A stretch of 64,000 nt of DNA from Arthrobacter crystallopoietes (GTDB lineage Bacteria; Actinomycetota; Actinomycetes; Actinomycetales; Micrococcaceae): contig NZ_CP072014.1 in assembly GCF_017603825.1 (NCBI RefSeq), positions 1,860,001-1,924,000 of the forward strand, given 5' to 3'. Position 1 is the stretch's first letter. Every line of letters starts with the position of its first letter. Of this stretch, positions 33,058-41,234 are shown one piece after another. Made by a program: the position numbers and the translations under genes. The notes beneath the pieces are model-generated. The model did no database searches. It saw nothing but the letters and a program-made list of their open reading frames with translations, and was not told the DNA's origin.

Positions 33058-34374
33058 TCACGCATCTGCCGAACCCCTGGCTGCTGCCGGCGCCACATCC
33101 CAGCTGACCCGAAGTTCCTCAGGACCGCGGAAAGAAGTGTTCGCCATGTAACGGAATTCCTGGTCACTCAACCGCATCCCAGGGAGGCGGCGCGTCAATT
33201 CCTCCAGGAATACCCGCATTTCCAGACGAGCTAAGTGATTGCCTAGGCACATGTGTGGTCCATGGCCGAAGGCCACGTGCTCACCGTTGTTCGGACGCTC
33301 CGGATCAAAATCGTCCGGCGCGTCGAAGACCTGCTCGTCATAGTTCGCGGACCCAATGACCATGAGGACCTTGGCACCTTCCGGGATTATTGTGCCGCCG
33401 ACCTCGACGTCCGTCTTGGCTTTCCGCCTCCACGCCACCACTGAGCCGCTGTGACGCAGGCATTCCTCGACGACACTGGGAATCAGCGACGGATCCCGGC
33501 AGATAGCATCCCACTGCTCAGGGTTCCGCAGCAGCGTTACCAACGCATTCGCCGTCGCGTTTGTTGTGGTTTCGTGGGCGGCCATGGTTCCGCCCATCAC
33601 ATTTGTCTGCAAATACGAGTCGGGAAACAGGTCCGGATACTCACGCTGAAGTTTGATGGTGTGCCCGATCCAGCCTGGCGGGTTTTCCAGTTCCTTCAGT
33701 TTTTCGACGATCCGCCCGCCCATTGCCCAGAACTTACCCAGTCCATCTGCGGCGCGTAACTCGTCCTCCGGCGACGGCTGCCCCCAAAGGAACTCCGTCA
33801 TCGAAGTAGCCAGGAGACGGACCGTGTCGACGTCCTCGTCAGGGACTCCGAGGAATTCGAGGGCGATGAGGCAGGGCAGGTCCCAGAGCAGGTCGGCGAT
33901 GAGATCTGCGTGTCCGCGGTCGACGAACCGGTCAATGTAGGTGTTGGTCGTGTCCCTGATAAAACCTTCCAGTGGATCGATATTCTCTGGCATAAAGACG
34001 GGCGCATTAAGCCGCCGGATTTTGCGGTGCACCGGCTGGTCTGAATCCACGAGCACCGGTGTGGGCCCGAATGCATATTTCCCCAGAATCTCGCCTGCCT
34101 CCTGCGATGGCGGTGTCACGGGAGCCAAAGTAATTGCGGCCGAGAAGGACGCGGAGTCGCTGAATACCTTCTTCACGTCTTCGTGCCGGGTAACGACCCA
34201 GTATCCGGTTTCCTCGTCGTGGAAAACGGGCTCATTCGCCCTGGCCCAACTCAGAGACCCTGCGGGATCCTGCTGATAGCCACCCTTGAAGAAGGAAAAC
34301 TCATTGCCCGCTCCGCCGGCAAACGGGCAACGTCCTGTTGCTGGGGCGGCGTTCGATGTGGATTGTGTAGTCAT
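33058..34374 (-). CDS. CYP116-like cytochrome P450
   Basis: The product is 438 aa from ATG 34374. Heme-binding FGHGPHMCLGN gives the Cys ligand near residue 375; the ExxR motif is ECLR; the I-helix reads AAHETT. The overall sequence, including EYxxLF-type helices and the NTSFRGPEELRV ending, resembles CYP116 enzymes (ThcB, and the heme domain of self-sufficient P450RhF). It ends where the heme domain ends, without a fused reductase, but the matching phthalate-dioxygenase-type reductase is the next gene upstream on the same strand (68 bp). Family reactions are hydroxylation and dealkylation. Confidence 0.92.
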   Translation of the reverse strand: MTTQSTSNAAPATGRCPFAGGAGNEFSFFKGGYQQDPAGSLSWARANEPVFHDEETGYWVVTRHEDVKKVFSDSASFSAAITLAPVTPPSQEAGEILGKYAFGPTPVLVDSDQPVHRKIRRLNAPVFMPENIDPLEGFIRDTTNTYIDRFVDRGHADLIADLLWDLPCLIALEFLGVPDEDVDTVRLLATSMTEFLWGQPSPEDELRAADGLGKFWAMGGRIVEKLKELENPPGWIGHTIKLQREYPDLFPDSYLQTNVMGGTMAAHETTTNATANALVTLLRNPEQWDAICRDPSLIPSVVEECLRHSGSVVAWRRKAKTDVEVGGTIIPEGAKVLMVIGSANYDEQVFDAPDDFDPERPNNGEHVAFGHGPHMCLGNHLARLEMRVFLEELTRRLPGMRLSDQEFRYMANTSFRGPEELRVSWDVAPAAARGSADA

Positions 34375-34442
34375 GGTGTACGTCCTTGTACTCGAGGTGA
34401 AATTGTCTTCGGTGGAATGGATCGCAAGGATCCGGAGTGGTT

Positions 34443-35402
34443 TTAGAGGTCGAGCACCAGCCGCTGACCTGCCGCACGACTGACGCAAATCATCAGAGAT
34501 TCGTTCCCGTCTTGCTCTTCCTGCGTCAGTACCGAATCCCGGTGGCAAACTTTCCCGAAGATGACCGGGGTTTCGCAGGTTCCGCAGGTGCCTTCAGCAC
34601 AGGAAAAAAGCACTGGCACGCCAGCGGAGCGCGCGACTTCCATAATGGAAGCGTTTGGGCCGACGTTGAGGGTGATTCCGGACTTGGCGAATTCGACCTC
34701 GAAAGCGTCGTCGCGGGCCGTTTCCTCGATCGCCTTGGGCGCGAACCGTTCGGTCCGCACCCGAACGGGGTCAACCCCAGCTGCCTGCGTGGCCGACTCG
34801 AGGGCTTTGAGCATCGGCTCGGGTCCACAGCCGTATAGCAGCGCATCGTCTCCTGCCGTACGAATAATGCCCTGCAGGTCCAGAAGCCCCTTTTCGTCCT
34901 GTGGCCACAGGACTACCTTGTCCAAATAGCGATCTTGGAGCTGCGCCGCCTCCGCCATGCTGACCAGGCTTCTTCCTCCATATGTGAGAGTCCAAGGAGT
35001 GCCTTCGGCTTCTGCTTGTTCGATCATGGGCAGGATCGGGGTTATCCCGATTCCCCCAGCGATGAAGATATACCTGCCAGTTGGCTTCAGTTCGAAATTG
35101 TTCCGTGGGCCTCGCACTGCGATGTGATCGCCAGCCTTGAGGTCGTCACATACGCGAAGGGAGCCACCCCGTCCGTTCTCTTCCCGGAGGACACATATGC
35201 GCCAGCGCTTACGGTCACTAACCGGGCCGCACAGAGAGTATTGACGGAGGATGCCGGACCCCAGATCGAGTTCGATATGCGCCCCAGGTGACCACGCTGG
35301 CAGGTCGTGTCCCTCGCTGTCGGTCAGCCAAAGGGCAACGACGCCGTCGGCCTCGTACTGCCGGCTCTCTACTCGCAGTGTTCTTGTTCCGTTTTGTTCC
35401 AT
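34443..35402 (-). CDS. Phthalate-dioxygenase-reductase-type FMN/2Fe-2S oxidoreductase
   Basis: The product is 319 aa; ATG 35402 follows AGGAGG. Domain order is FMN-binding barrel (RQYSLCG near 53-59), NAD-binding domain (AGGIGITPILPM near 115) and C-terminal plant-type ferredoxin with Cys268, Cys273, Cys276 and Cys306 (C-x4-C-x2-C-x29-C). It passes electrons from NADH to an oxygenase. The same domain order is fused to the heme domain in CYP116B enzymes, so it is very likely the redox partner of the adjacent P450. Confidence 0.93.
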   Translation of the reverse strand: MEQNGTRTLRVESRQYEADGVVALWLTDSEGHDLPAWSPGAHIELDLGSGILRQYSLCGPVSDRKRWRICVLREENGRGGSLRVCDDLKAGDHIAVRGPRNNFELKPTGRYIFIAGGIGITPILPMIEQAEAEGTPWTLTYGGRSLVSMAEAAQLQDRYLDKVVLWPQDEKGLLDLQGIIRTAGDDALLYGCGPEPMLKALESATQAAGVDPVRVRTERFAPKAIEETARDDAFEVEFAKSGITLNVGPNASIMEVARSAGVPVLFSCAEGTCGTCETPVIFGKVCHRDSVLTQEEQDGNESLMICVSRAAGQRLVLDL

Positions 35403-35435
35403 TACAGCCTCCTAGCTGCTGATGGCATGTTCCGT

Positions 35436-36545
35436 TCAGGAGGGGGAGATGATGAAATTGCTGAATCCGCCGTTTCGGACTGAGATGCCCGAAATGGCGT
35501 CGTTGACCTGTTCGAGCGGGTACACGATGTGCTCGAAGACTGAGAGGTCGACCGCTCCGGACGCGGCCATATCAACCATTGCCTGCCCCTCACCGGCGCT
35601 GAACCAGCAGGACCCGATGAGCTTCTGCTGCTGGTCCATCATGTGATGAACATCGATAGGCACAGGGCCGGCCGTGGCACCAATGTTTACCGCGACTCCA
35701 CCCCTTCTCAGCGACTTCAGTCCTTCATTGAAGACGGAGTGGTCCGCGCCTGGGCCGAGGGCGTCAATATGGACGTCGACGCCTTCGGCAATGAGTTCTT
35801 TGACCCAGCCGTCCACCGGTCCGTCTGCCAGCGAGTGAGTGTGGATTCTTTGTGGATCCAAGGCTTTCACCTCGTCCAGCAGTTCCCGGTTGCGGCCGGT
35901 ACCTAGAACCATGGGCGCCCCCAACGCCAATGCGAACAGCGCCACCCCTAAACCTAGAGTCCCGCTGATTCCGTTGATGAGGACAGTTGTCGTCGGCCCA
36001 ACTCCCGCCTTGCGGAGGGCGGCAAAGCCCGTCCCTAGGTATCCCAGCCGGGCTCCGGTCTCGAAGCTGATGCTCTCGGGCAAGCGCACCAGCGAATACT
36101 GCGGTGCGATGGTGTATTCGGCGAGGCCGCCGTAGGGATACCGGTCGAGCATGATTCCGCTGGACGGGGTCAGACCGAAGTATCCGGAGAAAGCAAAGTT
36201 CTGGCAGTGCATGCGATTATTCGACCGGCACTCACGACATGAATCGCAGTAGCGGCCGGGATTGACATAAACGCGATCACCGGGCTTAAAGCCCTTCACA
36301 TCTGTACCGACCGCGTCCACCACACCCGCGGGATCCAGTCCGAAGATGGCGGGCAAAGAGGGGAGCGGATTCTGTGGAAACCAGGTCGTCCAGTTCTGCA
36401 GGACATTGGCCAGATTGGGCACGATATTGCAGGCTTTGACTCGAACCCGCACATCCGACGGACCAGGCTCGGGCGTCGGTATTCGCTCAAGCAACATCGG
36501 TGCGCTGACATCGTGCATCCTTGCTGCCAGCATCGTCTCTGTCAT
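35436..36545 (-). CDS. Zinc-type alcohol dehydrogenase (MDR family)
   Basis: The product is 369 aa; ATG 36545 follows AGGAG. GroES-like N-terminal domain with a structural-zinc Cys set (CDSCRECRSNNRMHC near residues 103-117) and a Rossmann domain. The catalytic-zinc Cys is replaced by CN in KACNIVPN, so the active-site zinc may be absent or differently bound. It probably oxidises the alcohol made by the P450. It is the first gene of the cluster, followed by the reductase 33 bp later. Confidence 0.9.
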   Translation of the reverse strand: MTETMLAARMHDVSAPMLLERIPTPEPGPSDVRVRVKACNIVPNLANVLQNWTTWFPQNPLPSLPAIFGLDPAGVVDAVGTDVKGFKPGDRVYVNPGRYCDSCRECRSNNRMHCQNFAFSGYFGLTPSSGIMLDRYPYGGLAEYTIAPQYSLVRLPESISFETGARLGYLGTGFAALRKAGVGPTTTVLINGISGTLGLGVALFALALGAPMVLGTGRNRELLDEVKALDPQRIHTHSLADGPVDGWVKELIAEGVDVHIDALGPGADHSVFNEGLKSLRRGGVAVNIGATAGPVPIDVHHMMDQQQKLIGSCWFSAGEGQAMVDMAASGAVDLSVFEHIVYPLEQVNDAISGISVRNGGFSNFIISPS

Positions 36546-36820
36546 GTTCGCTCCTGAAGACGTATGGAATAAGAAACCGGCTAAGGAGTGGGAGGACCAG
36601 TTGGAACCTCTCCAGAATGACCTCGAAAGCCTGTCCCAAGAGTGTCGTATGTCACAGGAGCGCACCTCTAGGAAGATCCCGCTGAGCGGGAAAACTGCTG
36701 ACGCGGCTATGGACTTTCGGCATCATCCGGAGAGTCGCTGCCGCGGATTCTGGTGAAGGATGCCGGTTCGCGCGGTGGTCTTCATATTCGCGGCCCGACA
36801 GCAAATTCGGCGTTCCGCGG

Positions 36821-38002
36821 CTAGGACCAGGCGACGACGAGGCGGGCGGCTTGTTGGGGGATGGTGACGTCGATGCCGGTGAGGTCTGAGAAGCGGCGGA
36901 GCCGGTTCATAAGGGTGTTGCGGTGGCAGAAGAGCTGGTCGGCGGACTGGGCGATGCTGCCGGTGGTTAGATAGGAGCGGACTGCTTCCTCCAGCCGAGT
37001 CCGTTCCACCGGTCCACTTTGAGCAAGCGCCGATTCGACGTCAGGGACGACGGGGACGCCGGTTTCCGAGAGGCGGTATCGGGCCAGTCGGGCCCAGGCG
37101 TTGCGCATAGTGAGCGCCTGCTGGTCGCTGTCTTCAACCAGGGAAGCCAGAGCCCGGGCTGCCTGGGCGGCGACGCGCAGGTCAGCTAGTCCGCGGACTT
37201 GTTCAACCAGGCCGCACCTGATCTGCCGAACCTGCTCGATGGCTTCGCGGACTGCGCTGCCGGGGCGGTCGTCAGCTGCCCAAAACGCGACCAGTCCGTC
37301 GGGCAGCGGGTGGGTGAATACCTCCGTGCCACGACGGGAAGCCGCGGCAATGACGACGCGGAGGGCGGCGGCGTCGTCCGTTGTTGCTGCTGCCACGACG
37401 AGGGGAGCGTCTTCGTCGATGCCGAGTTCGTTGGCGATGCGGGTGAGCATTTGCGGGGCCGGGCTGACCGGGCCGAACATGGTGGCGACGTGGCCCTGCC
37501 GCACGGAGGATGCTTCCTGGGCCATGCGCTGGCGCTCGGCGATGTAGGTGGCCTGGGTCTGGGCGGCGTAGGAGTCCACCACCTGCCACACGGTCTCGGC
37601 CCGGCGGACCAGCAGCTCGGCGTCGCCCGGATCCGCCAGAGCCATGAGCTCGCCCCAGATAACGGTGAAGTCGATCCGGATGGCCGTCATGAGCGATTCC
37701 ACGGGGATTCCGGCGCGGGCGCGGGAGACGCCGACGTCGAGGGAGATGTTCTGCCGCTCGGCCACAAGCCGGTCGCTGTCCGCACCCGGGCGCAGGCTTT
37801 CGATCAGCGAGGCGAACGAGGCGGCGCCGGTGCGGCGGATCTCGCTGGCGGGCAGGACGCCGTCCCGGTAGTCGTCCAGCTGCAGGACGCGCTCGATGAA
37901 CTGGTCCGTCAGCACGTCCACAGAGAGCTGGTCGAGCAGGCCGTTCCAGCGGGCGGCCGACGCGGCGTCGTCGTCGTTCTTTTGTTTCCTGGGTATTGCC
38001 AT
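36821..38002 (-). CDS. PucR-family transcriptional regulator
   Basis: The product is 393 aa; ATG 38002 is taken because an upstream in-frame extension is Cys/His-rich and implausible, although the ribosome site (GGCGGA) is weak. The C-terminal PucR HTH lies near residues 345-375 (SADQLFCHRNTLMNRLRRF). The central part resembles the GGDEF-like domain of PucR/CdaR activators. It is divergent from an MHS transporter gene and the catabolic genes beyond it, which it probably controls. Two damaged copies lie at 25.0-25.2 and 26.7-27.6 kb. Confidence 0.92.
   Translation of the reverse strand: MAIPRKQKNDDDAASAARWNGLLDQLSVDVLTDQFIERVLQLDDYRDGVLPASEIRRTGAASFASLIESLRPGADSDRLVAERQNISLDVGVSRARAGIPVESLMTAIRIDFTVIWGELMALADPGDAELLVRRAETVWQVVDSYAAQTQATYIAERQRMAQEASSVRQGHVATMFGPVSPAPQMLTRIANELGIDEDAPLVVAAATTDDAAALRVVIAAASRRGTEVFTHPLPDGLVAFWAADDRPGSAVREAIEQVRQIRCGLVEQVRGLADLRVAAQAARALASLVEDSDQQALTMRNAWARLARYRLSETGVPVVPDVESALAQSGPVERTRLEEAVRSYLTTGSIAQSADQLFCHRNTLMNRLRRFSDLTGIDVTIPQQAARLVVAWS
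37161..37592. repeat. Near-identical tract, copy 2
   Basis: Direct-repeat partner of 27008-27439 (offset 10153 bp), lying inside the intact PucR gene; one mismatch in 432 bp. Confidence 0.85.
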
Positions 38003-38113
38003 GGTGTTATCCGCCCCGATTTTTGTGCTTTTGCACATTCTAGCCGTCGAAACCCGCGACTTTTCGTGCGGGTGTGATGCGGCGCACTCTGGCAGGCTGG
38101 ATGCATTCCCAGT

Positions 38114-38139
38114 CCGTTGCGCACCGTTCGGCGCAACGG
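38114..38139. promoter_or_regulatory. Inverted repeat in the PucR/MHS divergent region
   Basis: CCGTTGCGC (38114-38122) and GCGCAACGG (38131-38139) are perfect 9-bp inverted repeats with an 8-nt centre, 31 bp before the transporter start. It is a good candidate operator for the divergent PucR regulator, or a leader hairpin of the transporter mRNA. Confidence 0.5.
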
Positions 38140-38169
38140 GCACGTCCGTACACCAAGCGTGGAGGCACC

Positions 38170-39492
38170 ATGTCACAGACCCTGAACCTCGAGGCCGGGG
38201 CTACCCGGAAGATTACCGACAAGGAGGCGATGAAGGTCTCCATGGGCGCCCTCATCGGCACCGCGATGGAGTGGTACGACTTCTTCCTCTTCAGCGCCGC
38301 GGCTGCGCTGGTGTTCAACGTCCAGTACTTCGCCAACGAGAACGCCACGGCGGCGGCGCTGGCTTCCTTCGCCACCTTCGGCGTGGGCCTGGTGGCGCGT
38401 CCGCTGGGCGGCATGTTCTTCGGTGCGATGGGTGACAGGATCGGCCGCCGCAAGACGCTGATGGTCACGATTGTGGGTATCGGCGCGGTAACCGGTCTGA
38501 TCGGCCTGCTCCCGACCTACGCTGCCATCGGCATTGCTGCTCCGGTGCTGCTGGTGCTGCTGCGCGTGTTCCAGGGCCTGTTTGTGGGCGGCGAGTGGTC
38601 CGGTGCGATGACCATTGTGGTGGAGAACGCGCCGCTGGAGCGCCGTGCCCGCTACGCGGCAATGCCGCAGATTGGTTCGCCCATCGGCACCATCCTCTCC
38701 TCGGGTGGCTTCTTCCTGATGACGCTGTTCTTCTCGCAGGAGAGCTTCAACTCGTTCGGCTGGCGCATCCCGTTCCTGGCCGCCATCCCGATGCTCCTGA
38801 TTGCTCTCTACATCCGCAGCCGGCTCGAAGAGTCCCCGGTCTTCACCGAGCTGATGGAGCACGACCAGGTGGAGAAAGCCCCGATTCGCACCACGCTGCG
38901 GGAGTCCTGGAAGCACATCATCATCGGCATGGCCGCGGCCTTGCTGGGCGTCGGCGGTTTCTACCTGGTGACCGCGTTTGTGGTCTACTACGGTGTGGCC
39001 ATCCTGGGCTATTCTCCCCGGCTGATGCTGCTGGGCGGCATGATCGCCGCCATCGTGGAAATCCCCATCCTGATCCTGGGCGGACGGCTGGGCGAGCGGT
39101 TCGGCTGCAGCCGCGTGATCCTGGTGGGCGGCATCGCCTCCGCCATTGCCGCAGTTCCGTCCTTCATGCTGGTGGCCAGCGGCAACCCCGTGCTGGTGGT
39201 CATCGGCATGGTCCTCGCGGTGGCAACGCTGTCCTTCCCGTACGCCGCCTCCGGCACGGTGCTGACCGGCCTGTTCCCGGCCCGCACCCGCTACACCGGC
39301 GTGGGCTTCGCGCAGAACACCGCCGGCATGCTCTCCGGCTTCGTGCCGCTGCTGGCCACCGGCATGGTGGCCGCGGCCGGAAACCACTGGTGGCCGGCCG
39401 CCGCGATGCTGGTGTTCCTGAGCCTGTTCACCGCCGTCGCCGGTGCCGTGGCCCCGCGCATGAGCGTGGACCTGCCCGGCTTCAAGCACTAA
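38170..39492 (+). CDS. MHS-family MFS transporter (proton symporter)
   Basis: The product is 440 aa; ATG 38170 closely follows GGAGG. Twelve hydrophobic segments and the family signatures are present: AMEWYDFFLF in helix 1, then GDRIGRRKTL between helices 2 and 3, and RVFQGLFVGGEWSGA. MHS transporters move organic acids and similar metabolites with protons. The gene is divergent from PucR and heads a run of plus-strand catabolic genes, so it likely imports the substrate of that pathway. Confidence 0.93.
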   Translation: MSQTLNLEAGATRKITDKEAMKVSMGALIGTAMEWYDFFLFSAAAALVFNVQYFANENATAAALASFATFGVGLVARPLGGMFFGAMGDRIGRRKTLMVTIVGIGAVTGLIGLLPTYAAIGIAAPVLLVLLRVFQGLFVGGEWSGAMTIVVENAPLERRARYAAMPQIGSPIGTILSSGGFFLMTLFFSQESFNSFGWRIPFLAAIPMLLIALYIRSRLEESPVFTELMEHDQVEKAPIRTTLRESWKHIIIGMAAALLGVGGFYLVTAFVVYYGVAILGYSPRLMLLGGMIAAIVEIPILILGGRLGERFGCSRVILVGGIASAIAAVPSFMLVASGNPVLVVIGMVLAVATLSFPYAASGTVLTGLFPARTRYTGVGFAQNTAGMLSGFVPLLATGMVAAAGNHWWPAAAMLVFLSLFTAVAGAVAPRMSVDLPGFKH

Positions 39493-39572
39493 ATTCAACG
39501 TACGACGACGACCTGCCGCCGAGGCTCGATCCGCTTCCGGCGTCGACCTTCCTGATGAAAGAGCTCCACACT

Positions 39573-41234
39573 ATGTCCCAGTCAGCCGGCCACCTGATAG
39601 TCCGCCAGCTTGAGGCGCACGGCGTCCGCCGCGTGTATTCCGTCCCGGGGGAGAGCTTCCTCGACGTGCTGGACGGGCTGCACGATTCGCCCGTGTCCAC
39701 GGTGGTCTGCCGCCAGGAGGGCGGCGCCGGGTTCATGGCGCTGGCCGAGGGGCGCAAGACCGGCATCCCGGGGATCGCGATGGTCACCCGCGGTCCGGGC
39801 GCGGCGAACGCGATGATCGCCGTGCATACCGCGTGGCAGGACGCGACGCCGCTGGTGCTCTTCGTCGGGCTGATCCCGGTGGCGGACCGGGGCCGGGATT
39901 CGTTCCAGGAGTTCAGCCTGGAGGGCTGGTTCTCGACGACGGCCAAGCGTGTGGTGGTGCTCGACGACGAACACCGCGCGGCGGAGACCGTGGCCGAGGC
40001 GATGCAGCTGGCGGTCTCCGGCCGGCCCGGGCCGGTGGTGATCGGGCTGCCGGAGGACGTGCTGGTCCGGCTGACCGACGCCGACGTGGTTCCGCCGCGC
40101 GCGCTGGCAACTGCGGTGCCGCCGCGGGCCGCGATGGAGGAACTGACCGGCCGGCTGGCCGCAGCCGACCGGCCGCTGATTGTGGCCGGCGGGGACGGCT
40201 GGGGCGACGACGGTACAAAGCTCGCCGGGTGGGCGGCTGACGCGCAGGTTCCGGTGGCCGCGGACTGGCGGGCGTACGACGTCGTTCCGCATGGTTCTCC
40301 GGCGTGGGCGGGCTGGCTGGGCTACGGCCGCGCGGACACGCTGGCTGCCCGGCTGGACGAGGCGGACCTGCTGGTGTTTGTCGGGTGCGGGCGGACCGAT
40401 GTGCTCAGCGACGGCTACACCAAGGGATTCAAGGCGCCGACCGTGCTGGTGCTGCCGGACCCGGATGCCGCGACGCATTCCGGCCGGATCGACCTGCATC
40501 TGGCCGTGCCGCCGTCGTCGTTCGTTGCGGCTTTGCCGGCCGCCGCGGAGGCGCGCGGGAGCCGGGGGAGCAGCTGGATGGAAGCTCTCGCCGAGGACCA
40601 GCGCCGGTACGCCACCCCGCGGCCGGATAACAGCCCCGGCGTGGACCTGGGCGTGGCCTTCGGCGTGCTGGAAGACCGGCTGCCCGCGGACAAGGTGGTC
40701 ACGTACGGCGCCGGCAACGCGACGCTCTGGGGTCACCGCTACCTGACGCACCACGGGTTCGGCTCGCTGATCGGGCCGCGCAACGGGGCCATGGGGCTGG
40801 CCGTCCCGGCCGCCGTTGCTGCGTCGCTGATCGAGCCGGAGCGGCAGGTGGTGGCGGTCTGCGGCGACGGCGACTTCCTGATGAACGCGCAGGAACTGGC
40901 CGTGGCGGCGGCGCACGGTGCCGCCCCGCTGGTGATCGTGGTGGACAACGGTATCTACGGCACCATTGTGCTGCACCAGCGCAACCACTACCCGGACCGG
41001 CCGTCCGGCACCTCGATGTTCAACCCGGACTTCGCCGACTGGATCCGCAGCTTCGGCGGGCACGGCGAACGGGTCGAGACGACCGCCGAGTTCGGGCCCG
41101 CGCTGGATCGTGCGCTGGCCAGCGGGCGGCTGGCGCTGCTGCACCTGGTGACCGATCCGGAGACGATGCCGCCGGGCACCGCGAATGGGCCGGAAGAGCT
41201 GGCCGAGGTTGCCGTGGAAGAGGGCGCGCGATGA
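39573..41234 (+). CDS. Thiamine-diphosphate-dependent decarboxylase/synthase
   Basis: The product is 553 aa; ATG 39573 follows AAAGAG, and ATG 39555 is an alternative six codons earlier. All three domains of the benzoylformate decarboxylase/acetolactate synthase family are seen: the catalytic Glu in CRQEGGAGFM (near residue 50), a central domain, and the ThDP/Mg motif GDGDFLMN...NGIYGT at ~430-457. The reaction is decarboxylation or carboligation of a 2-oxo acid. The next gene overlaps by 4 nt (ATGA), so both enzymes are translated together. Confidence 0.92.
   Translation: MSQSAGHLIVRQLEAHGVRRVYSVPGESFLDVLDGLHDSPVSTVVCRQEGGAGFMALAEGRKTGIPGIAMVTRGPGAANAMIAVHTAWQDATPLVLFVGLIPVADRGRDSFQEFSLEGWFSTTAKRVVVLDDEHRAAETVAEAMQLAVSGRPGPVVIGLPEDVLVRLTDADVVPPRALATAVPPRAAMEELTGRLAAADRPLIVAGGDGWGDDGTKLAGWAADAQVPVAADWRAYDVVPHGSPAWAGWLGYGRADTLAARLDEADLLVFVGCGRTDVLSDGYTKGFKAPTVLVLPDPDAATHSGRIDLHLAVPPSSFVAALPAAAEARGSRGSSWMEALAEDQRRYATPRPDNSPGVDLGVAFGVLEDRLPADKVVTYGAGNATLWGHRYLTHHGFGSLIGPRNGAMGLAVPAAVAASLIEPERQVVAVCGDGDFLMNAQELAVAAAHGAAPLVIVVDNGIYGTIVLHQRNHYPDRPSGTSMFNPDFADWIRSFGGHGERVETTAEFGPALDRALASGRLALLHLVTDPETMPPGTANGPEELAEVAVEEGAR

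Noticed and set aside
38076-38098. Possible CRP-like site (TGTGATGCGGCGCACT) before the first MHS transporter
   Set aside because: The second half-site has several mismatches, unlike the exact site at 59063.
39582-41144. Minus-strand frame opposite the ThDP enzyme
   Set aside because: Low-complexity Arg/Gly/His sequence, opposite a clear enzyme gene.
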